Made by a program: the position numbers and the translations under genes. Positions 50,265 through 61,714 of a stretch of DNA of 64,000 bases are shown here, piece after piece. This DNA comes from Symbiodinium natans (Eukaryota > Sar > Dinophyceae > Suessiales > Symbiodiniaceae): the NCBI GenBank assembly GCA_905221605.1, contig CAJNDS010001768.1, forward strand, positions 670,116 through 734,115, given 5' to 3'. The first letter of the stretch is position 1, and every line of letters begins with the position of its first letter. The notes beneath the pieces were generated by a model. That model saw only the letters and a program-made list of their open reading frames with translations, did no database searches and was not told the DNA's origin.

Positions 50265-52164
50265 CTGGTCTCGCTGAGCGCTCGACTGCGCCCGCCTACC
50301 CCAATAGAGCTTTGAGGGGGGGCGGGCGGGTTTAGGGTTTAGGAGCTAGGGGCTTTGGGTTTTGGGCTAAGGAATTGGCTTGCATGGCCTGGCCTGGAAT
50401 GGGTCATCGAAGAAGAGCTGCGAGAGCTTCTTCGAGAACCACCCTTGCTTGCGGGGGGGGGGGGGGATGGTTCTGGCTGTTCTTGGCGTTTGTTGGGGTT
50501 TCTTAGGGTTTATGAGGGTTTCTTAGGGTTTCTTAGTATTTGTTCGGGTTTAATGGGGCGAGCGCGTAGGGGACGACCAACGGGTTGAAGGGATCCTTCC
50601 TTTGAAGCCGAAACTTCGGAAAGCAACACAAAAGCAGGAGCAATACCCAAAGAAACAGTATCCTCAAGGCCCTCTCAAAGTCAGACAGGGTCCCACGACA
50701 TTGCGCGGCAAGCCACGTCCATAGACTCCATCCGCGACCCCCTTCACCTGCGAGGGTAGGAATCAGGGGCTTCAAGCCTCGGCCTGAAGGTTGGATGGCC
50801 CCATGATGGCCCTTGTGCATTGAGTTGCAGCTGTGATTCACAAAAGCAGCCGCCCGGATACCCTAAACCTCTTGAAAACACCAGTGAACTCTCTCCCAGT
50901 TCCTTCGGGGGCCCCCGAAGCCTCTCCGGAGTCTAAGGGTCGTTTTGCGTTGGGGGGGGGGAATCTTTGGGGTCGAGGAAACCTCGACTTGCCCCCAGAA
51001 GCCAACGTGGGGACCACATGGGGCCTTCTGCATGCAGCCATCGCGGGAGGCATGCGTTGCGTCGCGGAGCGCCGTCGCCGGCAGCAGCAGGAGAAGCAGC
51101 CGCCACAAGGGCAGGTTCATCAGGGGCAGGTGGGAACCCTTCACCAAATCCGCGTAAACCTTGTACTTCTATGAATTTATCAACCCTACCCCCTACCACC
51201 CCCTGACAACCTTCAGAATTTAAGCCTGGAAAAGAGCCCTAAAACCTAACCACCCCCAAAACCCTCGAACTTGAAGTGGACGCCGACCGTCCATCCTGAG
51301 GCCCCCATGTCCGTCGGCGCTGGGCTTAGTAGGGGTACTTACAGGGACCCCATTCTATACTCCCCTTAGAACCTTGAGAAAAATAATATTTTTAGTACCC
51401 TCTTGGGTTTTATACAAACAAAAAAAACATGATTCCCCAGCGGGATATAGTAGAGGGACCCTATTGATTCCCCACAACACATGGGGCAGGACATGAAAAG
51501 GGAGTTGGCAGACTGCGACACTTGGAGCCAGAACCAAGGCAGGTTTGGGGCTTTTTGGGCTTAGGGCTTGAGAAGTGGAAGGTTCAAAGGGGTTTAAGGC
51601 TCAGGTTTTAACAGGGCTTCGGGTCTGAGAAGTAGAAGGTTTGAGGGGTTTAAGGCTCAGGTTTTAAGACATTGCTAGCATCTTGGGTCCGGTGCCAAGG
51701 GGTGACATAAAGCAGCATGAATGCGCCGTCTGGAACTCTTCTTCCTTGGCGTTCCGGCGTACTTGATGAACTCGCTTTGGTGGCATTCTGCGTTACGTCG
51801 TTGTCCTTCGCTATGCCGTCTTGCTCTCTTTAACTCCAGCTACCGCGTTGGGCTCTTCTTCTATGCATTCTCGCACTGCCCTGCTCGACCGCATTATACA
51901 TACGAACTCCACGCCAGGCGGCCCGAAAGCGATTGAGACAGCGAAAGTCCATCATGAGCAGCAGGTAACACTATGGTCACTATGCACGGATCCTGAGAGC
52001 TTTGTTGAAGAGCCTATTTCACTCGAGATGTCAAAGCCCCAGGCGCGCTTTTCGCAGGACGCTCCGCAGTGCTGCCTCGCCCTACACGCAAAACCACAGA
52101 GAGGCCTCTGGCGGAAACCAAGAAGCACTCCTTTCATAAAACTTCGATGGAGTCACAAGTCTGA
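50265..52164. other. unassigned segment downstream of the helicase gene
   Basis: Several overlapping frames of 60-110 codons occur at 50830-51200 in all directions, none with a recognised domain. 51320-51480 contains GGGACCCC.../GGGTCCC motifs and AT-rich DNA like the small intergenic elements. 51540-51665 has a short direct repeat (GAAGT.GAAGGTT followed by GGGGTTTAAGGCTCAGGTTTTA). No gene is supported. Confidence 0.5.
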
Positions 52165-55100
52165 TCAGAGCCGCCTACTACGAATGGCCCTAAAGTTGGC
52201 CTCGAACTGCGTGCTGATCGCCTGGAAGGCGCCCACGATGACCTCCTCACCGAGCTCCGTGGCCTCCCCTCGCTGTTGGGCGCGCTGCTGGCGGTGCTTG
52301 GCCACCGAGGCCAGGGCCCTCAGGAAGAACATGAAGTCCTCAAGGGTTTATGGTTCATATATGGTTCATATTCCCCAATAATTGGGGATTATAGCTAGTA
52401 TAGGGTTATCATGTACCCTGGTAGGGATTATCGTAGTATAAGGTCATGAAGAAGGGCCCTCGGGAGGAACGTGAAGTCCTCGAGAAGTGTCCAGTATTCG
52501 GTGTGCGGGATCCTGTTGTCGTGCTCCAGCGCATCGACCTGGCCATGCTGGTAGAAGTCCAGCAGATAGGCGTTGAGCCGCACGGCGGGCACGTCCGGCG
52601 CGACCTCCAGCACCGGGAACATCTCAGGATCCAAGCGGAGGTCATCCCGCAGCTCGGAGCAAAGCTCCTGCAAGCTCACGAAGTCGTGCTTGCGGCCGGA
52701 GAGCGCCATGAAGGGGGATCGCAAGGCTTTGGAGGGAGTGGAGGTGCAGGGCTGCACCTTGCTCAGGGGGAGGGCGCAGTTCGGGTTCTCCAGGCTCAGG
52801 ACCAGGCGCTGGAGCTGCCAGAGCGCGGCTTGCAGCATGATCCTGGATTTCTGCCTCCTGGGCAGGAGCCAAAAGGATGTCCATGATGAGGTTATTCTAA
52901 AGAGGACGAAAACATCAATTCACATAAATGCACAACTCAAGGAAAAGATTCTTTGATACCACCTGGGTCGCACAAGAATATGGCCTCAACATACAAAAAC
53001 CGACTGATCAGGCAAGCCTCAAGATGCTCGTGATCTTCTCAGGCAGAGGAGGCAACTCTACCACGGAGGACTTGAGCCTCTTCTTGAGACGCGTCCGAGA
53101 GTGCCATCGCTCAAGGGGTCGGCGATGAAAGAAGTTGCAGAGAACTGCCACCAAGTCCTTGCGCGGGCCCTGGCACAGCTCCGTCAAGACGCCTCGCTCC
53201 TGGAGAAGTGAGACGAGTGCGAAGTTCCCTGGCTCCTCCCACCAGATGTGCGCCACAAAGCCCGCGTAGTCCGTCACCTGAGGCGGAACACATGGGGACG
53301 AAATTCAACCAAAGAGGACGGGAGGTGCAAATGTTTGTGATCAACCCCTGTCCGGCCGGCGCCTGTCGAGAAGGTCCCAGGAAGCCTTCCGCAAAGAGAT
53401 GCCGGCCGAAAAACTGGAAGAGGTGTGCCTGTTGGAAGGGAATGCTTGGCGATGGGCAGAAGAAGGGGCAAGTGGCCAGACGACCAACTGCCCGCGCCAC
53501 AGAGTCTTCCGCCTGCGGCAGCACCTGGGCTTTCATCAACAGCCTCAAAGTCAGAGACGCGGTCAGGGGGATGCTGCCCTCAATCCTTGGCAGCTCACCG
53601 ACCAGAAGCCTCTGGACCTTCTTGCCCGGAAGGCCGAAGAACACGATGTGGCCCCGGAGGTCAAAGCCGCGCCGGCCCGCCCTCCCAGCCTCTTGTTGGA
53701 ATTGCATGGGGCTCAGAAAGAGGGAGTCCCCTGCAAAGACGGAGGTCTTTGAAGGCATGTTGATGCCGAGGGCCAAGGTGGACGTCGACACCACCACGCC
53801 CAAGCGCTGCATGCGAAACAAGCGCTCCACCACCTGCCGATAGAGCGCGGGCAAGCCAGCATGATGCACACCAATGCCATAGAGAAGAAGGCTGTGCAAG
53901 GGATGGCCAGGCTTGAAAGGATCTTTGATTAGGTCAAACTCCTCTTCCAGCTCAGAATTCGTCAGCTGAGTGCGTCCCGGTGGAGTCGCCGTGCACTCCC
54001 GAGGAATCCCTTGTAGTAGTGCAATGGCCGTGGCCAGGCTCTTGCGCTGCTGCACGTCGTCGAACTCTTCCGGCTTGAGCACCAGAACGCCATCTTTCCC
54101 AACTCGGCCCTCGGGTATTGGAATCAGATTCCGTTGTTTGACCAAGGCCTCAATCTTGGACTCGATCTTCTCATCTCGGCGATACTTCGCCACCTTTGCT
54201 CGCAGGTAGTTGCCCAATGTAATGGCCAAGCATTCACATCCACCTCGACTGTCATGGAATACGATGGCTGGAAGCATGTCCGCAGTTTGCAGCTCCTCAA
54301 CCAAAGAACCAAAGCGAGCCTCCAAGTACTCTTGTGACCCCTTCCGCAGGCCCTCCTCGATGCATCCGAAGGCTGCACCTGCCTCCTCGGTCAGCTCATG
54401 AACCACCTGGGAGCTTACAAGGGTCCCGTAACATAGATCCCCAAAAAGTATAGGATCCCCCCAGAATAAGGACCTCAATAAGGGACCCCTAAAAAAGATC
54501 ATTATAGATCCCAAAATGGTATAGGATCCTCTTGTAATAAGGACCTCAAGAAGGTACCCGTAATTTCGGAAACCCCCACCTCAACCTGCACGTCGCGCGC
54601 GGCCCGGTCGAAAGCTTCTCCCAGTGACTTGGACCACTGCTGCACCTCTGGGCTGGCTCGTAGCAGGGAAGGAGGGAGTGAGGTACCCTATATAATCCCT
54701 TAAGGGTATATAGAGGGGTAAGTGACGCACCCTCTATAATCCCTTAAAAGGGCCCTTCCCTCCTTCCCTACTACGAACCAGCGGGCACCTCCTGCATGCT
54801 GAGGTTCCAGGAGCCCTGTGGCAAGGAAGCAAAGTAGGCCTCCGGGGCCAAGGCCTGGAGGTCAGCCTTGGAGCTAAGCACGTCATAGAGCTGCAGGGCA
54901 TCCTCGGGGATGAGATGGAGATTCTCCGGCCTGATCTTCTCCCGCGCGGAGGCGTGAACGGCGGGTTGAAGGGCGAAGAACGGGTGAAGTCGACGCAGAT
55001 GCTCTCCATCAAAGACCCACGGCTGAAGGTCGTTGAACCGACCCACCTGCTGCAGTACGTGAAGCTCACGTTTCTGCTGAGCTTGCAGCTTTCGCATCCA

Positions 55101-58100
55101 GGATGTGAAGTCCTCGCTCTGCCCCAGGGTGGCCGACAATGCCAAAATGGGGCAGGGTAGCAGCGACAGGATCTGCTCCCAAACCTCTCCAGTCCTCACG
55201 CAAGAGAGTGACCCGACCCCCACTGCAAGAGCATGGGCATTGCACATTCTTCGCAGAAGTTGCTACTGCATTCAGTCACCCACCGCCCCCAGCCTGCAGG
55301 CAGAAGCACCGCTAGAGACGTAGAAGCAGGGCCCCCACTGGCACAAAATGCGCTAGAGAAGATGCGCGCAGAAAGAGCGGCGCGGGTGGTGGGCGTAGTA
55401 TTGACAAGATGATATTAGATGCAAAGTGGCAATCGGCGCGACGTGTTGCGATTGTGGCACGAAGTGCTGAACCTCTGAACTCATCAGTGTGAAGAGTTAG
55501 TGTTAGTGTGGAGTGAGTTCACGGGAACCGCCCTCCCCCCAAACGCATTTTCGCACTCTCTTTAGACTTCGCCGCCAGGACCTTTGAGGTGATAGCTTGT
55601 ATGAATGTCTTTGCCCCTCCCAATACGCTGTAACACGCCTGCGCTCTGACATGCTTCCCCAATACCTGCATGACATCCATGTGACGCCGATCTCATTCTA
55701 TCACGACCAGGCGCAAGACAAAGCCACAAACGAAAACTTGCCTACGGCGCAAGCAAGGTACTCGCCACCAAGGCAATGCACCTCGTCCAGAATGGCATAC
55801 TCCAGCCGCTCGACCCATGCGTGCATGGCCGCCGTGGGGCTCAGCATGTAGATGACCAAGCACTGGGGCACCGTCACCAGAATCTGGCACTCCTGAAGCC
55901 GTTCCGAGCGCCGGTCGCGGGTGAAGATGCCGCAGAAGGGCCGGCCGTCTCGGTAGGACTTCTCGAAGCGGGCTTCGATCTCGGCATGGACTTGGTTGGC
56001 AAGTGCCTTGGTGGGACACACATAGACCACGATGCCCTCGTCGCTGGTCCTGAGCGCCTTCTCCATGACGTAGAAGGCGATGAAGGTCTTGCCTGAGCCC
56101 GTGGGCGCCTGTACGAGGGCTGATTGCCCTGCATCCGCGACATCCAGCAAAATGGACTGCCAGCCATCCGGCTTGAAGCCCTGCACACGAGGATCCGCTG
56201 AGCCCACCGGCCTTGCCAAATGCTCAGGCGCCGTAGCCAGCTGAAACCGGAAAGGGCAGCCGACATCGCCTCCTTTCTCCTTCTTCTCCTTCTTGGACTT
56301 GGAGTCCTTGGGCTCCTTCCCGGGCTCTAAGGCACTTGCAAGCACCGGCATCTTCAAGTGCTTCGATGCGAGCTTCTGGAGCTTTGGAAGGAGCTCGGCG
56401 TCCTGTATGGCCATGGGCCCACCACAGCTTCGCAGGATCTGCTGCAAAACCTGGAAGCTGCGCTTCTTCCGCGATCCGTCTAAAGGGCAAGTCTCGTCCA
56501 GGTCTTGACAGGTCTGCAACCCAAGCTTGCCTCCCTCGAAGAAAGCCTCCCGCTGTCCTTCCGCCCACCAAGCATGCAGCTGCTTCAGCAGCTTCGCAAC
56601 CTGTCGGGACTTCGATGCCTCGTCTGCATGCTTAAAGTCCTCCTTCAGCGTGCTGATCTTCTCCAAGCTTTGCTTCAGCTGCTTCTGCTGTCGGGACGCC
56701 TCGGCTTGCTGCTTCACCTTGTCTGCCCGGCTGGGGCTGCCCTTCTTGCGCGGCTCCTTCACGCCACTGCCTGCGAGACGCGCCAGCGCGGCCTCTCGCA
56801 GCTCCTGCAACTTGGACTTCTCCAACTTCTCGCTGATGGTCTGGCGCGGCGCCGGGCTGCCCTGCAGCAAAGAGTCCAAGAACTTCTGGCTCCTCCCCGC
56901 GCTCTGCTGCGCCTTCCGCTCGGAATTGAAGGCCGAGATCGTCATGCGGAAGCTCAGCAGGATGGGGAACGCCTTCACCGCCCAGCAGCTCGTTGAGGTG
57001 AGCCAAGCTCTTGACTTGCTCATCGGCGTGGCTGGGGTCCGTCAGCCTTTCCAGCTTGAAGGAAACTCCCCGGGAGGAGATCGCGAACATCCAGCGTTCC
57101 CTCTTCTGCTTCGGAGGAATCTGCACAGTGCCATCCTGCTTCAGCACCTTCAGAACTGCCTGAAGCCGCATCTCGTTCTCCACACGGATCTTCTGCATGG
57201 CATCACCTCTCTTGATAAGAAAGGCGTCCGGCTCGGAGTCGTCCAGCGGCGTGCAGCTATGGAAGTGATGCGGGCTGTAGTCCCTGAACGAGCTCTCAGC
57301 TGACCAAGCCGTCTGCCGAGGCCTGTCAAACATGTCGCCCAAAGCGCCGGGAAGCCAAGACAGCTCCCTCTCCAGGGATTCAAGGGCCATGGGAAGAGGA
57401 TTGCCCTGACTGCTCGGTTGGGGACCTGTCTCTTCAACCTGCCCTTCCCATGGCACCTTCCGGCGCAAGCCTTCAAGCGACGCGTGGAGGCCTGTCTCGC
57501 CAAGCTCCTGCCAAAGAACCTCCGCGGACTCCACGGCGCCCGGGAAGCTGCCCAGGTCACCCTGCAAGCAGCAAGCCGTGATGCGATGGAAGAGCCGGCC
57601 GTCGAAGATGTCTCCCAAGGTTCCATCAAACTCAGCACCGCCTCGCGCCGCGTGCAGCGCACGGGTCATGGCAAAGTGGAGCTGGTCCAAGAACTGCGGA
57701 ATCTGAAGCTCGGATGGCAGGGACGGCAAAGATTCGGAGGAGATGCAACGCTCCTCCAGCGGCAAGGTCTCCGCTAAGGCCAGGCAGGTGCAGAAGACCG
57801 CGCAGAGCCCGCGCTCTTTGGAAGTTGGCAACATCTCTCTCAAGGCCAAGAGGCACAGGCTCCGTCTCAAGGACCCTTTCAAGGGCGGCAAGGGCCTTGG
57901 GTCTGGCAGCTCAATGGTGCTCTGGAACAAGGACGCCAGGCGCTGCTTGAAGAACGCGAAGGGAGTAGTGCAGCATCTGAGCCTCTCCAACTCGAAGTAG
58001 TTCCCGCGAAGCCGCGCCCTGGTCGTGGACAGCGCCTCCAAGTCCAGCACCGGCAGGTCGATCTGGCTCAGCCAATGAACGAAGAAGCAGGATCTGATCT

Positions 58101-58718
58101 GGGAGCAGTCCTGGAGGGCGTTCTGGACGGCGTTCTGGGCACCCAGGTCAGGGAAGGGGCAGTTGAAGTCAGTCAAGATGTAGGACGGGTCTGTGGCTCT
58201 GACCAAGTCCAAGATGCCCCCTTCACAGAAAGAACCTGCCAGACATTCTTGCAACGTGGCGCTCCAGCACCCCACAAGCTCCTCGAAACCCTCAACCCAA
58301 ACCCCAAACCCTAAACCCTAAACCCCAAACCCCCCCCCCCACCTTGCAAGAGATGATGATTCACCTTAGGCACCTTCGCTCGCCGGAGGTGTTCGGACAG
58401 GAGCAACCAAAGCAGGCGTTGCCTTACCGGTAGGAAGGCCACCTCCTCTGAGAAGAAGAAGACGTGAAGCTCCAGGCCTTTGGCAACCAGACCGGCCAAG
58501 AACCTTTCGGCGATGTAGATGCATTGCAGCCACTGGCCCCCGTGGCTCCAATCGACCGCATCATTCCACCCAACCTTTCAGCACAGAGCACCGCCGTCCA
58601 CAAGCACCGGATGCTCGGAGCCGAAGCAAACCAGCAAGTCCAGGGCACCTCCGGTGAAGGTGCGGTCGACCACATAGCCCCGGTAGCGATCCAAGAACCT
58701 GAGGCTCTGCAAATTCAT
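52165..58718 (-). CDS. DDX60-like Ski2-family DExH RNA helicase
   Basis: Exons join in phase (minus): 58718-~58343, ~58289-55762, 55194-54779, 54647-54580, 54406-53363, 53277-53018, 52857-52479 and 52338-52165, about 1750 codons, close to animal DDX60. The N-terminal exon has the family's early region (TFTGGALDLLVCFGS, YIAERFLAGLVAKGLELHVFFF). The helicase core shows Walker A APTGSGKT, motif Ia PTKALANQ, DEVH, SAT (LALSATLG), motif V STSTLALGINMP and motif VI QEAGRAGRRG. The C-terminus has LNAYLLDFYQHG and TEYWTLLEDF. Such helicases act on RNA; in vertebrates DDX60 supports antiviral responses, so a role here is inference. Oddities are an in-frame TGA at 58580-58578, a one-base frame change at about 56985 between KSLAHLNELLG and AVKAFPILLSF, and GC or GA donors at 53362, 53017 and 52478. 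Both breaks may be sequence errors, or the gene may be decaying. Confidence 0.85.
52313..52344 (-). repeat. 32-bp duplication around the last helicase intron, copy 1
   Basis: Matches 52453-52484 at 28 of 32 positions; all four differences are A here and G there (plus strand). Both copies encode LLEDF..F..RAL. The last intron lies between them (52478-52339, GA-AG), and splicing at the equivalent point in each copy leaves one copy in the mRNA. Confidence 0.85.
52453..52484 (-). repeat. 32-bp duplication around the last helicase intron, copy 2
   Basis: Partner of 52313-52344, offset exactly 140 bp, which equals the length of the inferred intron. Confidence 0.85.
54407..54579 (-). other. helicase intron with internal 50-bp duplication
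   Basis: A GT-AG intron of 173 bp. CCAC is found at both edges (54403-54406 and 54576-54579). It contains two imperfect copies of a unit with AGATCCCxAAAA, GTATAGGATCC and AATAAGGACCTCAA (about 54433-54485 and 54505-54555). No end-to-end inverted repeat. Confidence 0.65.
54653..54781 (-). mobile_element. TIR introner in the helicase gene
   Basis: Inverted ends of 25 bp (54653-54677 and 54757-54781) match at 23 positions; the left reads CTGGCTCGTAGCAGGGAAGG and the right is its near-complement. The intron (54778-54648) uses GT from one end of the element and an AG just beyond the other. Removing it joins ...QEVPA to EVQQWSKSLGEAFD in frame. The inside has two copies of CCCT(A/C)TATAATCCCTTAA. 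No exact 4-bp duplication is visible at the edges. Confidence 0.8.
55195..55761 (-). other. 567-bp helicase intron
   Basis: A GT-AG intron between DEVHCLGG and ETGEVWEQILSLLPCP; the split codon GA|G gives Glu. This is the largest intron of the gene. No inverted ends or telomeric repeats are seen. Confidence 0.8.
58290..58342 (-). other. helicase intron made of telomere-type repeat
   Basis: Between ...KVNHHLLQ and the exon containing ELVGCWSATLQE lies about 55 bp: GGTGG, a G11 run, TTTGGGG/TTTAGGG units and TTGAGGGTTTCGAG. GT and AG are available at the edges, but the simplest pair is one base out of frame; the G11 run is a likely site of a length error. It is the only telomeric tract inside a gene in this window. 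Confidence 0.55.
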
Positions 58719-58949
58719 TGCAGTGTTGAACTCTTGACTTGGACCAAACATGAAGATATCATGTCAAGTCACCTGAGGCCGTCGATAAGAGTGATGTGTT
58801 CGTTGATGTGTTCTTTTGCTGTTGCTGCGGGGCGCGGCTATGTTGGCGCTCGCTCACTCGCTCGCAGGCTTTTGCTTTTTCCTAGCTGCGGCTGCCGCTG
58901 CCGCGGCGGGCCCCTACTTTTTGCTGTTGCTGCAGCACTCACTCACTCA

Positions 58950-59258
58950 TCACTCACTCGCGGATTCTTGTGGTTGCCGAGCTGTGAGGGAGAGAGGAGG
59001 TGGGGGCGCGTTTGTTTTGTTGCTGTTGCCGCGGGGCGCCTCACTTTTGCTGTTGCTGCTAGCCACGGGCCGTGTTTTCTGTTGCCGGGGTGCAACCAAA
59101 AAGAAGTCCCACCGGTAAGAGTGTCTACCACCAAGGTCGAGGAACGTCTGATCGTCGGAGTTCTCTTCCGGCGGCTCGTCTTCCGAGGCAAGTCGTGTTG
59201 ACTCTGCAGAGTCAGCCTCACTGCCGCTGCCATCGACTGATTCGCCATCGGATTCCAT
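58950..59258 (-). other. candidate 5' exon of the helicase gene
   Basis: A frame starting MESDGESVDGSGSEADSAES, then EDEPPEENSDDQTFLDLGG and SYRWDFFLV, is acidic and plausible as an N-terminus. A GT follows DFFL (near 59096). The next coding segment begins near 58718 after an in-frame TGA, so the acceptor would have to lie close to 58730. The interval 58770-59090 contains four copies of a TTGCTGTTGCTGC-like repeat. Confidence 0.4.
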
Positions 59259-60702
59259 GGCTGATCAATCAGTGCAGAAGCTGTTGCATGTTATGGCCTA
59301 GCTGGTCATAACACCGAGAAAGCTGACAGGCGAGGGCGACTAGTTTGTAAACATTCTGTGATCCATTATTGCATGCTGTGCCGGTTCTCGTCAGAGTTGC
59401 CATGGGTATGCAGGCACACAAGAAGCACCCATCAGTGACAATCTCCTGCATCTCAACTCCTTCGTAAGCCAGACCTTGCCAAAGACGGAAAGCTCAAGGA
59501 GCAAGGCTCACAAAATGGACTCGTTCACGCACAGCCTGCTCAAATACATAACGTCGTTCCACGACTGAACGCATCTCCCCAACACATCTCCTACTTCGAT
59601 GCTAATAATGATGATGGCGATGATGGTGACAAAAGTCTTTCTGGAGATAACGACCACGTGTCGGACATGCCGTGGGGGCAGGGCAACATTTGCGTGGTGG
59701 TGTGGGGATTTGAGGCTGCCTTTTCCTTGCATGTTCCGCGGCACTACCTTACCACAGGGGTGTGTGGGGGATGTTCTCTTGACGAATTCAAGGTGAAGAG
59801 GACGACTACTCTCAGCTGGCGCTTCATGGCACCTCTGGCCAATGGTTGGATTACAGAGGTCAGCGATGAGCTGCCATGCCATCCGCTCTCAAAGTCGGCT
59901 GCACAAGTTTCCCGGAAAAAAAGGCCTGCAGATGCTACGTCTCCAACATCTGAAACATTCAAGTCATTCGTGTGCAAATGCTACTTCTCAGTTCTAGGCT
60001 TCCCTACGGTAGTTCAGTGGTAGATCCCATCGATATTCCACAGTGCAGGCGGCCAAGTCTGCACCGTCTAGTCCCGAGATGGCTTTTGTTCCGCGCCTGA
60101 CGAGCTTCGAGCTCCACTTTTTTTTGAAGCGGACGCCCCTTTACCACATCAGCAGCACAGTGGGCCAGTCTATTGCGACAGAGACAACTACTTTGAGAGT
60201 CAAACTGTACAAGCCAGCGAGCGTAACAGAGGTCGTGACTACAAAGAAGCAACCGCTAGCGCAGAGGCCCTTATTGCACGACAACTTAACGTAAGGCCAG
60301 CAAGGTGAGACCAATGCAAACAAGAAACTACCGGCACCAATCACTCAGCTGCCCGTCACCCATAGCAATGCTGCGCCACGTCTGGTACAGACATTAAGCG
60401 AAAGTATGGGTAGGCCGTAAGGCAAGGAACCTCCGTCACCTAAACTGCCCAACGCGTCCGTAGGGACAGTCCCACACAAGCGCCTGGGCCGTAGCAGTAG
60501 CATAGCACTCAGTACACCCTTTGGCAGTTAGGTTGACAACTGTGTGAATGCACAGAGAGTTGAGACCAAAGACTTGTTTTACCACACAGTAGCAGGATAG
60601 CCCTCGCAGCACGCGGATGCGTGCTATGAGGGCAGAAACCTCGCTGCGTTGCTCGACCTGCAGGGTCCGTGTTATGCAAGTGACGCAGTTTAAGATCCAT
60701 GT
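59259..60702. other. unassigned segment
   Basis: No gene is supported. Frames at 59658-60023 (+) and 59508-59882 (-) overlap each other and have no recognised domain. An A-box-like GGTAGTTCAGTGGTAGAT at about 60008-60025 recalls the start of a Gly-type tRNA but no matching B box follows. Confidence 0.5.
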
Positions 60703-61690
60703 AACTTAACTGCCCCGCACAGCGGCCGGTTTTCGCTATCACACACAGACCATTAAGGACGAAGGCTGGCGCTGTTGGGCCTGCAGCCTCAAAAGCGCGC
60801 CAGGCAGTTGCGCAGCGAAACGTGTTCCGCGGAGCTGCAAAGGGGCCAAGCAGAACCCACTATCCCAGAAACCAGTTTTTGGAGAACGTTTTTATGCAAT
60901 TTGCAGGGACTGGCCCAGTGACTGGCCAAGAGGGGGCCTTCTTGGCAGCCTGCAGCTTGCGGTTGCAGGGACTGCAAGCAGGCTTCTGGGCAGCTGCAGC
61001 TTGGATGCCACAGAGCCTGCAAGTAGGCTTCCTTGCTACTGGGCCTGCGCTCAACGTGTTTAGTCTCCAGGTCATCAAGCGAACTGCAGGTAGGTCATTA
61101 CTCTTACTGCCCCGCGCAGCGGCCGAATTTTTTTTTGATAGCACACAGGCCACGCAGCGAAAGGGCTGCAGGGACCTGCCCAGAGGCGGACTTCTCGGCA
61201 GTCTGCAGCTAGGACGCTACAGGGACTGCACGTAGGCTTCCTTGCAACTGGGCCTGCTCCCGGTCCGGGGAACCCATAGACTTCAGGTTCACGATTTCTC
61301 GCCGTGCTGCTGCCAGGTCCCATGTAACTTAACTGCCCCGCGCAGCGGCCGGTTTTCACTATCACACACAGACCATTAAGGACGAAGGCTGGCGCTGTTG
61401 CGCCTGCAGCCTCACAAGCGCGCCAGGCAGTTGCGCCGCGAAACCTGTTCCGCGGAGCTGACAAGGGGCCAAGCAGAACCCACTATCCCAGAAACCAGTT
61501 TTTGGAGAACGTTTTTATGCAATTTGCAGGGACTGGCCAAGAGGGGGCCTTCTTGGCAGCCTGCAGCTTGCGGCTGCAGGGACTGCAAGCAGGCTTCTGG
61601 GTAGCTGCAGCCTGCAAGAAGGCTTCCTTGCGACTGTGCCTGCGCTCAGCGTGTCTAGTCTCCGGTCCTCAAGCGAACTGCAGGTAGGTT
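60703..61690. repeat. long tandem repeat, about 620-bp period
   Basis: The stretch 60703-61083 recurs at about 61319-61683 with roughly 90 percent identity (landmarks CTTAACTGCCCCGC, CCATTAAGGACGAAGG, CCAGAAACCAGTTTTTGGAG). A shorter diverged copy of the unit's start lies at about 61100-61230. Each unit has internal GGGACTGCAAGCAGGCTTC sub-repeats. Confidence 0.85.
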
Positions 61691-61714
61691 GTTGCTAAGT
61701 GGCTACAAATCAAT

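Noticed and set aside
56527-57303. 258-codon Cys/Ser/Leu-rich plus-strand frame
   Set aside because: It lies antisense to the conserved helicase exon.
59508-60023. Overlapping 121- and 124-codon frames on opposite strands
   Set aside because: Neither has a recognisable domain, splice context or homology visible by eye.
60008-60025. Gly-type tRNA gene
   Set aside because: Only an A-box-like stretch is present; no B box or foldable cloverleaf follows.
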